Shown: piece after piece, positions 1 through 8,704 of the stretch
How positions within the stretch are numbered: position 1 is the stretch's first letter
How the letters are laid out: each line of letters starts with the position of its first letter
The notes under the pieces: model-generated
Databases searched by the model: none
The model's input: the letters and a program-made list of their open reading frames with translations, nothing else
What the model was told of the DNA's origin: nothing
Made by a program: the position numbers and the translations under genes
Origin: K23-9 sp049680365
GTDB lineage: Bacteria > Planctomycetota > Planctomycetia > Pirellulales > Pirellulaceae
Assembly: GCA_049680365.1 (NCBI GenBank)
Contig: JBAUHQ010000107.1
Span: 1 to 64,000 of the forward strand
Length of the DNA: 64,000 bases
Direction of reading: 5' to 3'

Positions 1-17
1 GTAGTGGCTTGTTAAAG
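1..17 (+). repeat. Partial copy of the GTAGTGG-hairpin dispersed repeat
   Basis: The window opens with GTAGTGG, then CTT-GTTA-AAG, a shortened form of the half-elements seen at 23291-23346 (GTAGTGG followed by a hairpin with a GTTA-type loop). Only one half is visible because the window starts here. The rest of 18-219 is non-coding, with no CRISPR-like periodic repeat; it separates csb2 from whatever lies to the left. Confidence 0.45.
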
Positions 18-219
18 GGGGGCGAGTCCAGACAAGGGCTGACGCCTGATTCAATCAAGTTCCGCCGCAGAGCGTCGCAACAACGCCACGCAACAACGTC
101 AGCGGCGCAGCACGAAGTCATCACCTCACTCAGCCGTTTCGGCAAACGCCAAACCGGCCGAGCAAGGCGAGGAAATTAAAAATCTAAATCAACAACCAAC
201 TTGGGAAAGAACGTGTAAG

Positions 220-1761
220 TTAAGGATCATCCGCTGCGAACAGGCCCAGGCCAAAGTGGCTTCCGTAACCTAGTGTTAAGGGGGCATCAACGATGGAATC
301 AAATTCAATCGAAATGAATTGCCCCTGAGCAACTGGCGGACGACGTTTGTCCTCGATTCGGGCCAAGCGAAACTTTCCAGCGTTCGGGGAAATCACGTTC
401 AATGCGATCGGTAGCGGCAAGTTTCGAAAACGACATTCGTCTTCAATGTTTTGCAGAAGTTGATACTTACGACGCAAGTGGCGACTGGCGACGTACGGTG
501 TCAATGATCGAAAGTTCTTCGAGGGACGTAAATACCGAGGAACGTTTCCTTCCGTTCGCCTGATGTGATCGCGAGCGAGGCTCACGTCGCCGCATCCAAC
601 CCACGTCACAAAGGTCGCTGGCAAATTTTGTGAATAGATGCGACCAATCGATGCGATTGAGTGTTGTGTGTCGTAGTCGAGACCAGACGGGCAATGGACC
701 AGCACGTGATCAAGCTTTTTGTCTCCGTCGAAGTCCATTGGCAGAAAATGGACATGGCGATGTGTATTGGGTTGGCCTTTGGGGGTCCTGCCGCTGAGTG
801 CATAACACAGCGAGTCATGACGATCGGTATATCGATCGATGGCGGCACCATGCAACGCTTCGGCGACGAACAGTGTGCGTCCAATCGGCGGGAGGGTCGT
901 TCCGCTCACACTTTCGATAGAAAGCGAAAGGATTGCCGTTGTCGGTAAATCTTTTCCGCCTTGATGACGAGCGACTCTGCTGGGTAGTGAAACCGGTTTG
1001 TCGGAAACTTCCAGCAAATACTCTTGCCAACGCGTGCCAGGCGGTTGGCTCCATCCGTGTTTACGTAAAAAGTTCGTGTCAATTGCGAGGCAATCTACAA
1101 TGCTCTCCGGAAAGGGAGCACTTGCTTGCTTTCTCTCACTCTTGGTGGGTGGCCGTTCGACGTCGTTCGACACCCTTTGAAGCTTGTCTTGAATTTCTCG
1201 CTCGCGCCACTCTTGGTAGTCACGCTGGACAAGTGGGATCAACACGCGCGACGAAGACTTCCCCAACGAGGGCGTTCCATCATCGTTCGGTAGGCTCCAG
1301 GATCGTTGGCTCGGCGCTTTATCCAGAACGTCAACATCGACCCAACTTTCTGCGCGGCCCAGATATCCGACGTTCGAAGCAAGTTCTTTCAGTAGCGAGT
1401 ATGCCTCCGGCGATAGCTCCGCGTCAAACCGAACCAACAACGGTGCTGCGTCTACAAAACGCTTGCACGTATCGATCACCTTGGCGGTCGTCCCCGGTAC
1501 TGGCATGTAATGGCGAGTATGCGTCTCGACGTTGGCTGGCAGCGCATAGGATGGTGGCGTCGAAGCCATCGCGTCAACGATCTCTGAAAATGCGGTGGGA
1601 ATCTCGCCGTCCCACGCTAGATGTGTGTGCCCAACACTGTAGAACGCTCGTACGATTCTCCAAGGACTTGGAGGCCATTCGACAAGACCTTCATTGACGT
1701 GATTTCCCCAAGGTGTTGCGTGATAGCGGTGCGCAGGGAACGTGATACTGAGTACAAACAT
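220..1761 (-). CDS. csb2: Type I-G (I-U) CRISPR protein Csb2, Cas5-Cas6 fusion family
   Basis: This 513-residue protein is the Csb2 (GSU0054-type) subunit. In type I-G systems it combines a Cas5-like backbone/5'-handle function with a Cas6-like crRNA-processing function. The N terminus (MFVLSITFPAHRYHATPWG, then a GLVEWPPSPWRIVRAF stretch) is the family signature. Near residues 335-360 a HRHVHFLP stretch is followed by DFDGDKKLDHV, the His-rich conserved C-terminal motif. It is the last gene of the leftward cas operon, 39 bases after csb1. The length is normal for the family and there is no frameshift. Whether it still cleaves pre-crRNA cannot be read from sequence alone, and no array is in the window. 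Confidence 0.93.
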   Translation of the reverse strand: MFVLSITFPAHRYHATPWGNHVNEGLVEWPPSPWRIVRAFYSVGHTHLAWDGEIPTAFSEIVDAMASTPPSYALPANVETHTRHYMPVPGTTAKVIDTCKRFVDAAPLLVRFDAELSPEAYSLLKELASNVGYLGRAESWVDVDVLDKAPSQRSWSLPNDDGTPSLGKSSSRVLIPLVQRDYQEWREREIQDKLQRVSNDVERPPTKSERKQASAPFPESIVDCLAIDTNFLRKHGWSQPPGTRWQEYLLEVSDKPVSLPSRVARHQGGKDLPTTAILSLSIESVSGTTLPPIGRTLFVAEALHGAAIDRYTDRHDSLCYALSGRTPKGQPNTHRHVHFLPMDFDGDKKLDHVLVHCPSGLDYDTQHSIASIGRIYSQNLPATFVTWVGCGDVSLARDHIRRTEGNVPRYLRPSKNFRSLTPYVASRHLRRKYQLLQNIEDECRFRNLPLPIALNVISPNAGKFRLARIEDKRRPPVAQGQFISIEFDSIVDAPLTLGYGSHFGLGLFAADDP

Positions 1762-1800
1762 GGTTGCTTTTATGGGCGATTGGTCGATGATCCGCGAATT

Positions 1801-2757
1801 TTACTTTTTGTAAGAAACAGTGGTGACGCCGTTCGATGCGTCCTTGCCACCGAATGAACCGGATACTTTTTGAATCAGCTTGCTTGCCGCAGTGTGAAGA
1901 TCCTTGGCCGATGGTAGATCAAAGTTCGGCTCGGTCGTGCAATGCGGATCGCCGTCCAACTCAAGATCACAAGCCGTTCGTAGCCGCAGGTCTCCATCAA
2001 GCAGCAAGCGGATTTTCAACAGGCACAGAATGACAAGCAGTTCTGTCGCCTCGTCGCCCAACCCGTAGCCGCGCAGTTGAGCTAGATCGACACTGAAGTA
2101 AGCGTTGATTTGGGTGGCGGTGTATTCCTGTCGGCTGAACGGTACGTTTCCGAATCCCTTCTTTGTATCACCACTTGGATCGACATGATCGTTCTTCACG
2201 CCGCCCGATGTTGCCAGTCGCGAGTCCTCTGCCTCGATGAATGACGATAGGGCACGGCTTAGCCGCAAACGCCCACCGGCGAGTTCTTTCTTCGCCAAAA
2301 ACACTCCGTGGATCAACGAATTGATGTCGTATCGAAGCAATGTCTCAGCCAGTTTATGTCGATCAATCGGTCCGTCACTCAAAACTGCCAACTCTTCCTT
2401 CAGCTCATTGAAAAAGTCTTTGTTCTTGCCTTCTAAGATGTAAGGGCTGTTGATGCGGTGAGCTTCTTCGATCGAACTTGTCAGATAGTCGCCATCACGT
2501 TCAACGCGCACGTAACTCAATCCTTTCAGAGTTTCGATTAAGTCGTTCTCGCTTGAATCCCATATCGTCAACTCCAGACGATTCGCCATACTTTGAGAAC
2601 TTTCAACGAGCAAATTTTCGTGGTTGTCGCACGAGAAAACTGCGGCTCCCAAATCTGGAAACCCGGTTGGCTGAAAACGCTTGCCTTGAGCAGGCTTGAG
2701 CGAGGCGATGTAACGGAGTCGACGAACATCGGCGAGAGGTTTCAAATCAATTGACAT
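1801..2757 (-). CDS. csb1: Type I-G (I-U) CRISPR protein Csb1, Cas7 family
   Basis: This 318-residue protein is the Csb1 (GSU0053-type) Cas7 subunit, which forms the repeated backbone of the crRNA-guided complex. It carries the family hallmark KRFQPTGFPDLGAA at about residues 25-38, then LLVESSQSMANRLE, two stretches highly conserved in Csb1. The ATG at 2757 is preceded by an AAAGGA ribosome binding site. It sits between csx17 and csb2 with gaps of 61 and 39 bases, so one transcript probably covers all four cas genes. The length is typical and no defect is visible. Confidence 0.94.
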   Translation of the reverse strand: MSIDLKPLADVRRLRYIASLKPAQGKRFQPTGFPDLGAAVFSCDNHENLLVESSQSMANRLELTIWDSSENDLIETLKGLSYVRVERDGDYLTSSIEEAHRINSPYILEGKNKDFFNELKEELAVLSDGPIDRHKLAETLLRYDINSLIHGVFLAKKELAGGRLRLSRALSSFIEAEDSRLATSGGVKNDHVDPSGDTKKGFGNVPFSRQEYTATQINAYFSVDLAQLRGYGLGDEATELLVILCLLKIRLLLDGDLRLRTACDLELDGDPHCTTEPNFDLPSAKDLHTAASKLIQKVSGSFGGKDASNGVTTVSYKK

Positions 2758-2818
2758 ATTGGTTTCCTTTGTGAAGAGTAATTTGGTTCTAGGTGATCAA
2801 GTAGGGCTGCTGGGTTTG

Positions 2819-5167
2819 CTATACCGACATGGATTCGAATTCCACAGCTGAGCGATGAACAATGGTCGCTGCCAAGCGATTTATCGATGCGTGGGAAAGT
2901 GACCAAGCGAGAGAAGCCGCCCATCTCTTGGCGGTGTTTGAATCTGCCATCGAGTCGAAACATCGCACAGGCAATCCGCTTGCCCTTAGTCTTTGGGCCG
3001 CAAAGCGAACGGCCTGGCTTGCACGTCCCGAAGCTAGATTGGCGAAGATTTTCGGATCGACGGCGACGCGAACCGTTTTGCGAAGAGATGATTCTGGATT
3101 GTTTGGATCACGCAGGCTGATACGCAAGTCGTCCCAGTGAAAGCACAGTCGAATCGTTGCCCAACCCGCCAACATGCTTCGATCGCGACCGCTTTGCTGG
3201 TCCGCTTCTTGAATCCCCAAATGGCCAGAGAGCGATTCACGTTGATGCCACGCCTGATTCCAGTCAACGGCCGTCAGTGTTCTGGCCACAGACACAATGC
3301 GGTGTTCGTCTAGTTCGCCCGCAATCCAACGCTGGAGGTCGTACGTTGACGCTTCCAAGCCTCTTGTTGGAACAATTGGAAGGTGGTGCCAGTCGTTTCG
3401 CCGTGTTGCCATCTGAATGCGTCGTCGGACAAGGTGTTCCAGGTCGCCTACCGACGATAGACCACGCACGACGACTTCGGAAAGCTGCGTCAGTGATTCA
3501 TCGGATTTGGCAAATTCGTGACGAGACTTGATCGAGCCACGATCTTGTGCGAGTGGCAAAAAATGACGACGTAGAGGATCAGCCCCGTTGGGCAATGGGC
3601 TTTTTTTACCAGCCTCATTGGTGATGGTATTCCGATACTCGGGGAATCGTGGGCCGGCCTGGCTGGCCAGCGCGACTGCCAGTCGCAGTTCAGACATCGC
3701 GTCAACGTTTACTTCGCATGCGGCTTCGATCCAGAGAGGTGACAATCCGGTTTGGCGATAGAAAAGTGGCTGCAAGGATGCGGATGCCGCCGCACGCGGG
3801 TTTTTCAAAATCGTCTCTTCCGCTTCACCGACTGCTTGCAGCAAACGAAGCCAGTTTCGATTCGTCGAGTTGACTCGGCAGCAATTCATCACGCAATCGT
3901 CGACAACTCTGGCGTGATGCATCCAACTGGCTGGCACATTGCCTGCGCGAGCGGCACGTTCAAGTTGATCGACCCAACGATCCAATTGTGGCAATAAATC
4001 CGCATAGGGAACAGTCGATCCGACTTGCCATCGTCCCAGTGAGACGGCCAGATTGGCTTGACCGTTTCGCTCCAAATACGCAAACCTTTGAAATCCGCTA
4101 ATGCCACGAGCAACGCCACATCGCGCGATCGCTTGAGCAACATCGCGTGGTCGTTTCGCGGACTTGCCTCCGACACGACATCTCGCTTCGCCGATCACTT
4201 GTTTTAGCTCAAGGTACGAAGTGGGCCGTGACCAAATTGGCATCCACTGCTCACCGCGACTATTTTCTTCTGGCACAGATGACGCGTACCCGCCTGTTCC
4301 TGAATAAACAGCAAAAGGTGCAGCGGCTTGTGGCAGCGCATTGGGGCTAGCACGGCGGACGATCGATGGCGAAAAAGCAATTGCGCCTTCCAACATCAAG
4401 ATAAAGTCAAATGGATTGACTTGCGGCGTTGTACGAAATCCAACTCCGCTGTTCACTCCTCCAGCCGCACCCGGCGCAAACTGACCAATCGGTGCATCGC
4501 CAAGATCCGTTGTAGGCACGCCCAAGATGGACTCGCGAATCAGGTCGATAGTGGCCGGGAACGGCGTTGCCTCAGGCGTCGTCAAGTCGAACAATTCGGC
4601 CAAACGCTGCATAAAGTTGTTGGTAAAGTCGAGCCTGCCGTCGTTACCGCCGGTCCCAAGGATTGCCGGGTAGACGGGCGACCCATCGGCAGTGATCGAA
4701 AGAGCAGCACGCAGCCAATCTGCCAACGGACCACGCCATTGTTGCGACGCACGCTGTAGCAGTTGTTCCTTCAAATCGGATTCGTTCGCATCAAATTTCA
4801 CCTGCCGGTCTCCCAGCAGTTTCTGGCCTGCTTCGATCGCATCGCGGTAGGGTTGAAATCGCGGTGCCTCGGAATTCATGACCCGTTCAAATCCTTTGTG
4901 CCACGCACCTTTCTGATCCGCTCTGTAGAAACCGCTGCCGCCATTCCACGGAGTAATCAGTGGTGTCGGGCTGTAGTCATCCAAAAAGAAGCGACAAAGC
5001 TCGTCGCCAACCATCGTTGATCCCAGACGAAACGACTCGCCACACCACCATCCAACGGCATCGCGATCGACTTGCTCTGAGACGATTCTCAAAATCCCGA
5101 TCGCCTTCAAGTAGTCGGCAAGTGGGCTTGGTCGTACGCCCATCAATTCCGTGATTTGTAGTGACAT
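2819..5167 (-). CDS. csx17: Type I-G (I-U) CRISPR protein Csx17, Cas8-like large subunit
   Basis: This 782-residue protein is Csx17, the large-subunit (Cas8-like) protein of type I-G effector complexes, expected to help recognise the PAM and recruit Cas3. The start LMGVRPSPLADYLKAIGILR is the diagnostic N-terminal motif, and TPWNGGSGFY near residue 75 is a second conserved block. It lies 63 bases after cas3 and 61 bases before csb1 on the same strand. The protein has no recognisable enzymatic motif, as expected. Its presence with Csb1 and Csb2 fixes the subtype as I-G rather than other type I systems. Confidence 0.92.
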   Translation of the reverse strand: MSLQITELMGVRPSPLADYLKAIGILRIVSEQVDRDAVGWWCGESFRLGSTMVGDELCRFFLDDYSPTPLITPWNGGSGFYRADQKGAWHKGFERVMNSEAPRFQPYRDAIEAGQKLLGDRQVKFDANESDLKEQLLQRASQQWRGPLADWLRAALSITADGSPVYPAILGTGGNDGRLDFTNNFMQRLAELFDLTTPEATPFPATIDLIRESILGVPTTDLGDAPIGQFAPGAAGGVNSGVGFRTTPQVNPFDFILMLEGAIAFSPSIVRRASPNALPQAAAPFAVYSGTGGYASSVPEENSRGEQWMPIWSRPTSYLELKQVIGEARCRVGGKSAKRPRDVAQAIARCGVARGISGFQRFAYLERNGQANLAVSLGRWQVGSTVPYADLLPQLDRWVDQLERAARAGNVPASWMHHARVVDDCVMNCCRVNSTNRNWLRLLQAVGEAEETILKNPRAAASASLQPLFYRQTGLSPLWIEAACEVNVDAMSELRLAVALASQAGPRFPEYRNTITNEAGKKSPLPNGADPLRRHFLPLAQDRGSIKSRHEFAKSDESLTQLSEVVVRGLSSVGDLEHLVRRRIQMATRRNDWHHLPIVPTRGLEASTYDLQRWIAGELDEHRIVSVARTLTAVDWNQAWHQRESLSGHLGIQEADQQSGRDRSMLAGWATIRLCFHWDDLRISLRDPNNPESSLRKTVRVAVDPKIFANLASGRASQAVRFAAQRLRASGLPVRCFDSMADSNTAKRWAASLAWSLSHASINRLAATIVHRSAVEFESMSV

Positions 5168-5230
5168 TCGTTCTTCGCTTGCTTTGGGTCGGGATGTTTT
5201 TGCAGGATTCTAAGTCGTTTGGACATCGCT

Positions 5231-8053
5231 CTATTTACTGACGCGAACATCAGCAGCACGGAAAATTGCCTCCAAGTAGGCGAGCGAAAAAATCCCGATT
5301 CGCGTCCGTAGATGCTGAACTCGCTGCGTCCAGCTTTCGCCATATCTGGCCGACCATCCCATTTCACTGATGTCGGTGTGTAAACCAACCGGCGGCAAAG
5401 TCACTCGCTCACCGGAGGCAAGTGCGATTTCGATCGGCGGCAACTCGTCGCCACTGAGTACACCACGGACAGGAATGCAACTGACCCGCTCGCTTGCGGC
5501 AAGGCCCCCATGCTGTTGATCTGCGAGATGTTCCGGCGAAGATGAACAGGGACGACGGAAGCTTTCATCATCGGCCGTCAGGTGCATACCACAACGCACT
5601 TTGCCGTGGTGCGAAGCGATCAAATACAGGACCAGATTCAAATCGTCCTTCGAGTGTTTGGAAAGCTCCTGTACAACTTCTGAGGACGGCATAGGGTCTC
5701 GCTGAACTTCCTCGAAAAGATCCGAAAGATCGCCTGCGTTGACCGACTCGTGTTCCGGCAAGGTCCGGGCGACAAGCTCCAACACCCCCAGCATCGATGC
5801 AAGTTCGTGCCGGAAACCTGGACGCCGTCCATGAGGTGTATCGGCTCGCCAATCGTTCTTTTCGGGATGGTTGTATTGCCGATTCAATGGCGACATCCAA
5901 ACTTCCTGGGGTGCTTTGGCAATGTCGTCTCGTACCACCCAGTTTGCATCTTGCGTCTGAATGTTGCCTCGAAAAACCGGATGGCACTTGCCGTAGTCAT
6001 GCCAGCGACCCACGCATTGCAACAGTTCAATCAACTGATCATTCAAGCCGATCCGTTTGCCCAATTCGGCGACCTCCGAAGCCGCTTGAAGGTTGTGATC
6101 CGCGATCGAAACGTACTCCGATTCAGTCACACTGACTGGATCAAGCTGTTGTCCTCGATCGCTAAGCTGTGCCTTGGATGGTTTAAGATCTTGCAAGTCG
6201 TTGAAGTCGATCGGATCGGGAACACCGGTATATTTCTTGCTTACTTTCTGCATCGCACCCACGAATCCCGCTTCGTTTGTGTATCCGCCACAGCGATGAT
6301 CGACCAAGAGAATCTGCCCTGGATAGATTTGATCCTTTGAATTGACCGGTAGCCAGCGGCTTTGGTCGTACGACCAGGAAAACACGAAAGATCTAGCCTC
6401 ACAGTTTGCGATGTGCAACGCTCTCGTTTTCGGTGAAAACAGCCAGCCCTTGGCTTCACCGATGGGTGCCGGACAGATCTGCTCTCGAGGCGGCTGGAAA
6501 GTTGCGGGAGGACTCCAGCTATTTCTTTTGGATTCATCACTTGGGCTATCAGGGATGTACCACGCAATGGACACATTCGTATCGTCGCCCTCTCGAATAA
6601 AGCGGCAAATGTCGATGTCATCACCGGTTAGATCCGCCGAGGTATCAAACAGCTCGTCTAAGTCTTGGCGAAGAAGGACGTTGGTGTAGTCCAACCGGAA
6701 AAGCTGTTGGTCGAAAGACTCGTCTTCACGCCATTTCTGGTCCGCGTGTTGCAACGACTCCAGCCCTACATCGGAGAGTTGCTCGAGCGCCCGCAAAGTG
6801 ACTGCCAAGTCTTCTTCCTCATACGGTAAGGCAACTTTCGAATGATCACGATCGACGACGATGACCGGCGCGAGTCCACCGTAGCGAGCCGCCCGACCAA
6901 ATCGCTGCACTAGACTTGCCCAGGGAGCATTCTCGGTTATCAGCGTGGACGCGGAAATATCTACACCGGCTTCAACCACTTGGGTGGAGACAATGATTCG
7001 ATTGGTCGCAAGATCTTCGCAAGCGGATCTGGATAACCAAGCGGTATCTTTTTTAGAATCGTCGTTGCCAGAACCACCCCGCCACTGTTCGCGCTGGGCA
7101 CCGCGAAATCGACTGTGAATCAAGCATACTTCAGCATTGTCTAGGTCATCACGTTTCCTGAGTACCGTGTCCAGTTCGCAGGCATCGCGAACGCGGTTGA
7201 CGACGACAAGTGTTACACGTCCCTGATTCTCCGGTTTAGAGGATCGATGACTTTCCGCAATCAGATCAGCGATTGCTGTCACGGTTTTCTTGTCGCTTGT
7301 CTTTCCTTCGATAACCCGTATCGACAGCGGTTTTTTCGCGACAAACAGCTCTGCTGACTTGTCGTCTTCGGCAACTTCAATTTGATTTTCTGAGGCAGTT
7401 TCGATCACCGCTTGCGAATCGACCGTGGATAACCATCGGGAACGAAGGGTCGCTGACGCCCACCAAGTCCGGCAGGGACGCAAAACTCGTTGAGCATCAA
7501 ATTCTTGCTGCCGAAAAGCCTGCAACTGACTGCCAGTGACCGCACCGACGCCCTGCAACTGAACTTCGTCGAAGACCCACAAGCTATCCTGGTTCAGTAG
7601 CGCGAAGTCGATAGGCCAGCGTCCGCGTCCAGCACCGTAGCCTCGGTTGAGCGCGCGTGAAAGCAGCATATCCTGCGTACCTACAAAGACGGCGGGTTGG
7701 TCGATCTCAAGCTGCCAGTCTTCCTGTTGCACACCGCCCATCATCTTGTGGACCGAAGGGGCTTGGATGCCAACGACATCGCCAACCGCATCCATTAAGT
7801 TGATTAGCTCGTCGGTCGTCTGTTCCACCAAGACCCGCATCGGCAAGCACCACACCAATCGACGCGGCCAAGCATCGTCGGCAAGGACAATGCGTCGGTA
7901 TGCCCAAGCGGTCGCAAGCCCAAGCGTCTTACCAAGGCCAGTACCGATCGGAACCAGCCGATCAATGCACTGTTCGGTTTTGGAGAAATCCGATTGCCAG
8001 CCTCGCGGGCGAAAGCCTGTCACAGACTCAAAAAACCTATCGAAATTGGTCAT
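5231..8053 (-). CDS. cas3: CRISPR-associated helicase/nuclease Cas3, type I-G, C-terminal HD
   Basis: This 940-residue Cas3 unwinds and degrades target DNA after recruitment by the effector complex. In the helicase part, Walker A is IGTGLGKT (36-43), the DEAD-box equivalent is DEVQ (162-165), motif III is SAT (200-202) and motif VI is QRFGRAAR (383-390). Unlike classic Cas3, the HD nuclease is C-terminal: His653 in ADHN, His685-Asp686 in RWHDYGK, His749, and His815-His816 in ASHHGK. Both active centres look intact. The ATG at 8053 has an AAAGGA site seven bases upstream. It is the first gene of the operon, so the promoter should lie in 8054-8309. Confidence 0.95.
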   Translation of the reverse strand: MTNFDRFFESVTGFRPRGWQSDFSKTEQCIDRLVPIGTGLGKTLGLATAWAYRRIVLADDAWPRRLVWCLPMRVLVEQTTDELINLMDAVGDVVGIQAPSVHKMMGGVQQEDWQLEIDQPAVFVGTQDMLLSRALNRGYGAGRGRWPIDFALLNQDSLWVFDEVQLQGVGAVTGSQLQAFRQQEFDAQRVLRPCRTWWASATLRSRWLSTVDSQAVIETASENQIEVAEDDKSAELFVAKKPLSIRVIEGKTSDKKTVTAIADLIAESHRSSKPENQGRVTLVVVNRVRDACELDTVLRKRDDLDNAEVCLIHSRFRGAQREQWRGGSGNDDSKKDTAWLSRSACEDLATNRIIVSTQVVEAGVDISASTLITENAPWASLVQRFGRAARYGGLAPVIVVDRDHSKVALPYEEEDLAVTLRALEQLSDVGLESLQHADQKWREDESFDQQLFRLDYTNVLLRQDLDELFDTSADLTGDDIDICRFIREGDDTNVSIAWYIPDSPSDESKRNSWSPPATFQPPREQICPAPIGEAKGWLFSPKTRALHIANCEARSFVFSWSYDQSRWLPVNSKDQIYPGQILLVDHRCGGYTNEAGFVGAMQKVSKKYTGVPDPIDFNDLQDLKPSKAQLSDRGQQLDPVSVTESEYVSIADHNLQAASEVAELGKRIGLNDQLIELLQCVGRWHDYGKCHPVFRGNIQTQDANWVVRDDIAKAPQEVWMSPLNRQYNHPEKNDWRADTPHGRRPGFRHELASMLGVLELVARTLPEHESVNAGDLSDLFEEVQRDPMPSSEVVQELSKHSKDDLNLVLYLIASHHGKVRCGMHLTADDESFRRPCSSSPEHLADQQHGGLAASERVSCIPVRGVLSGDELPPIEIALASGERVTLPPVGLHTDISEMGWSARYGESWTQRVQHLRTRIGIFSLAYLEAIFRAADVRVSK

Positions 8054-8178
8054 GCTGAAATCCTTTGTTGTTCGAGTCGTTTACGAGCGCGACGTATCCG
8101 CGACCCAATCGTGCTGCGTGGCTCGTTCATCATTCGTGAAATTTCCGTGACTGAGTTTCCGCACGGGTGCATGCTAAA

Positions 8179-8277
8179 GTTGTCCCAACAGTCCCTGGCG
8201 GGATGCAGCCTGGAATCTCTGTGCGGAGTGACGCTGGCTGCGCCAACGTCCGACCCGCCAAGGACTGTCGGGACAAC
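8179..8277. repeat. 99-bp element with 24-bp terminal inverted repeats (MITE-like)
   Basis: The arms 8179-8202 and 8254-8277 are inverted copies matching at 22 of 24 positions, with the core GGACTGTCGGGACAAC in the right arm. A second, inner inverted pair (GCAGCC 8205-8210, GGCTGC 8236-8241) nests inside, so the whole element can fold as a long hairpin or cruciform. Single-arm relatives lie at 25713-25734 and 48488-48511. It sits between cas3 and the XRE gene, where both promoters are expected. It encodes no protein and could be a non-autonomous mobile element, a bidirectional terminator or a binding site. Confidence 0.75.
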
Positions 8278-8309
8278 ATAGCTTTCAAAATTCTGCAACC
8301 TCTCTTTTC

Positions 8310-8696
8310 GTGACTCTGATGACGTTGAAGTTTGATACGAATTCGCCACTTCCACGAATGACCGCCGACCAAAAAGTGGCGTTTGAGGATGCGGTTGATG
8401 AGGAGATGGCGAGCAAGGACGTGAATGTTGCGGCGGCCAAATTAGTGGCTCCTCGTTTGTTGGCCGAAGCGAAAGTTCGTGCTGATGTTGTTGACCAATT
8501 GCGCACGGCTCGTGAAGCGGCGGGGGTTTCTTTGAGCGAGTTGGAATCGCGCACGGGGATTCGTAAGTCGGCTCTTTCGCGTTTGGAAAATTCCCAGGCT
8601 CCCAATCCGACGTTGGCCACGTTGCGGTGGTATACCGATGCGATTGGATTGAATGTGGTGGTGTCGTTTGAAAAATCCGACGACGTAGTGGATTGA
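8310..8696 (+). CDS. XRE-family helix-turn-helix regulator
   Basis: This protein of about 128 residues has a C-terminal Cro/C1-type helix-turn-helix: QLRTAREAAGVSLSELESRT, then a GIRKSALSRLE recognition helix and PNPTLATLRWYTDAIG. The N-terminal half is acidic and helical with no known domain. The first possible start is GTG at 8310; ATG at 8319 is an alternative, and neither has a clear ribosome binding site. The layout resembles single-gene HigA/XRE antitoxin-like regulators, but no toxin gene is adjacent. It is divergent from the cas operon and convergent with the WYL gene, so it may regulate the cas promoter; that is inference. Confidence 0.85.
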   Translation: MTLMTLKFDTNSPLPRMTADQKVAFEDAVDEEMASKDVNVAAAKLVAPRLLAEAKVRADVVDQLRTAREAAGVSLSELESRTGIRKSALSRLENSQAPNPTLATLRWYTDAIGLNVVVSFEKSDDVVD

Positions 8697-8704
8697 TATT
8701 CGCT

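Noticed and set aside
18..219. Possible start of a CRISPR array next to csb2
   Set aside because: The only short repeat is a 10-mer (CGCAACAACG) occurring twice about 16 bases apart. There is no regular repeat/spacer unit.
933..1697. Long open frame on the plus strand inside csb2
   Set aside because: It is antisense to a clear Csb2 gene, has no domain or start signal, and its composition is that of a shadow frame.
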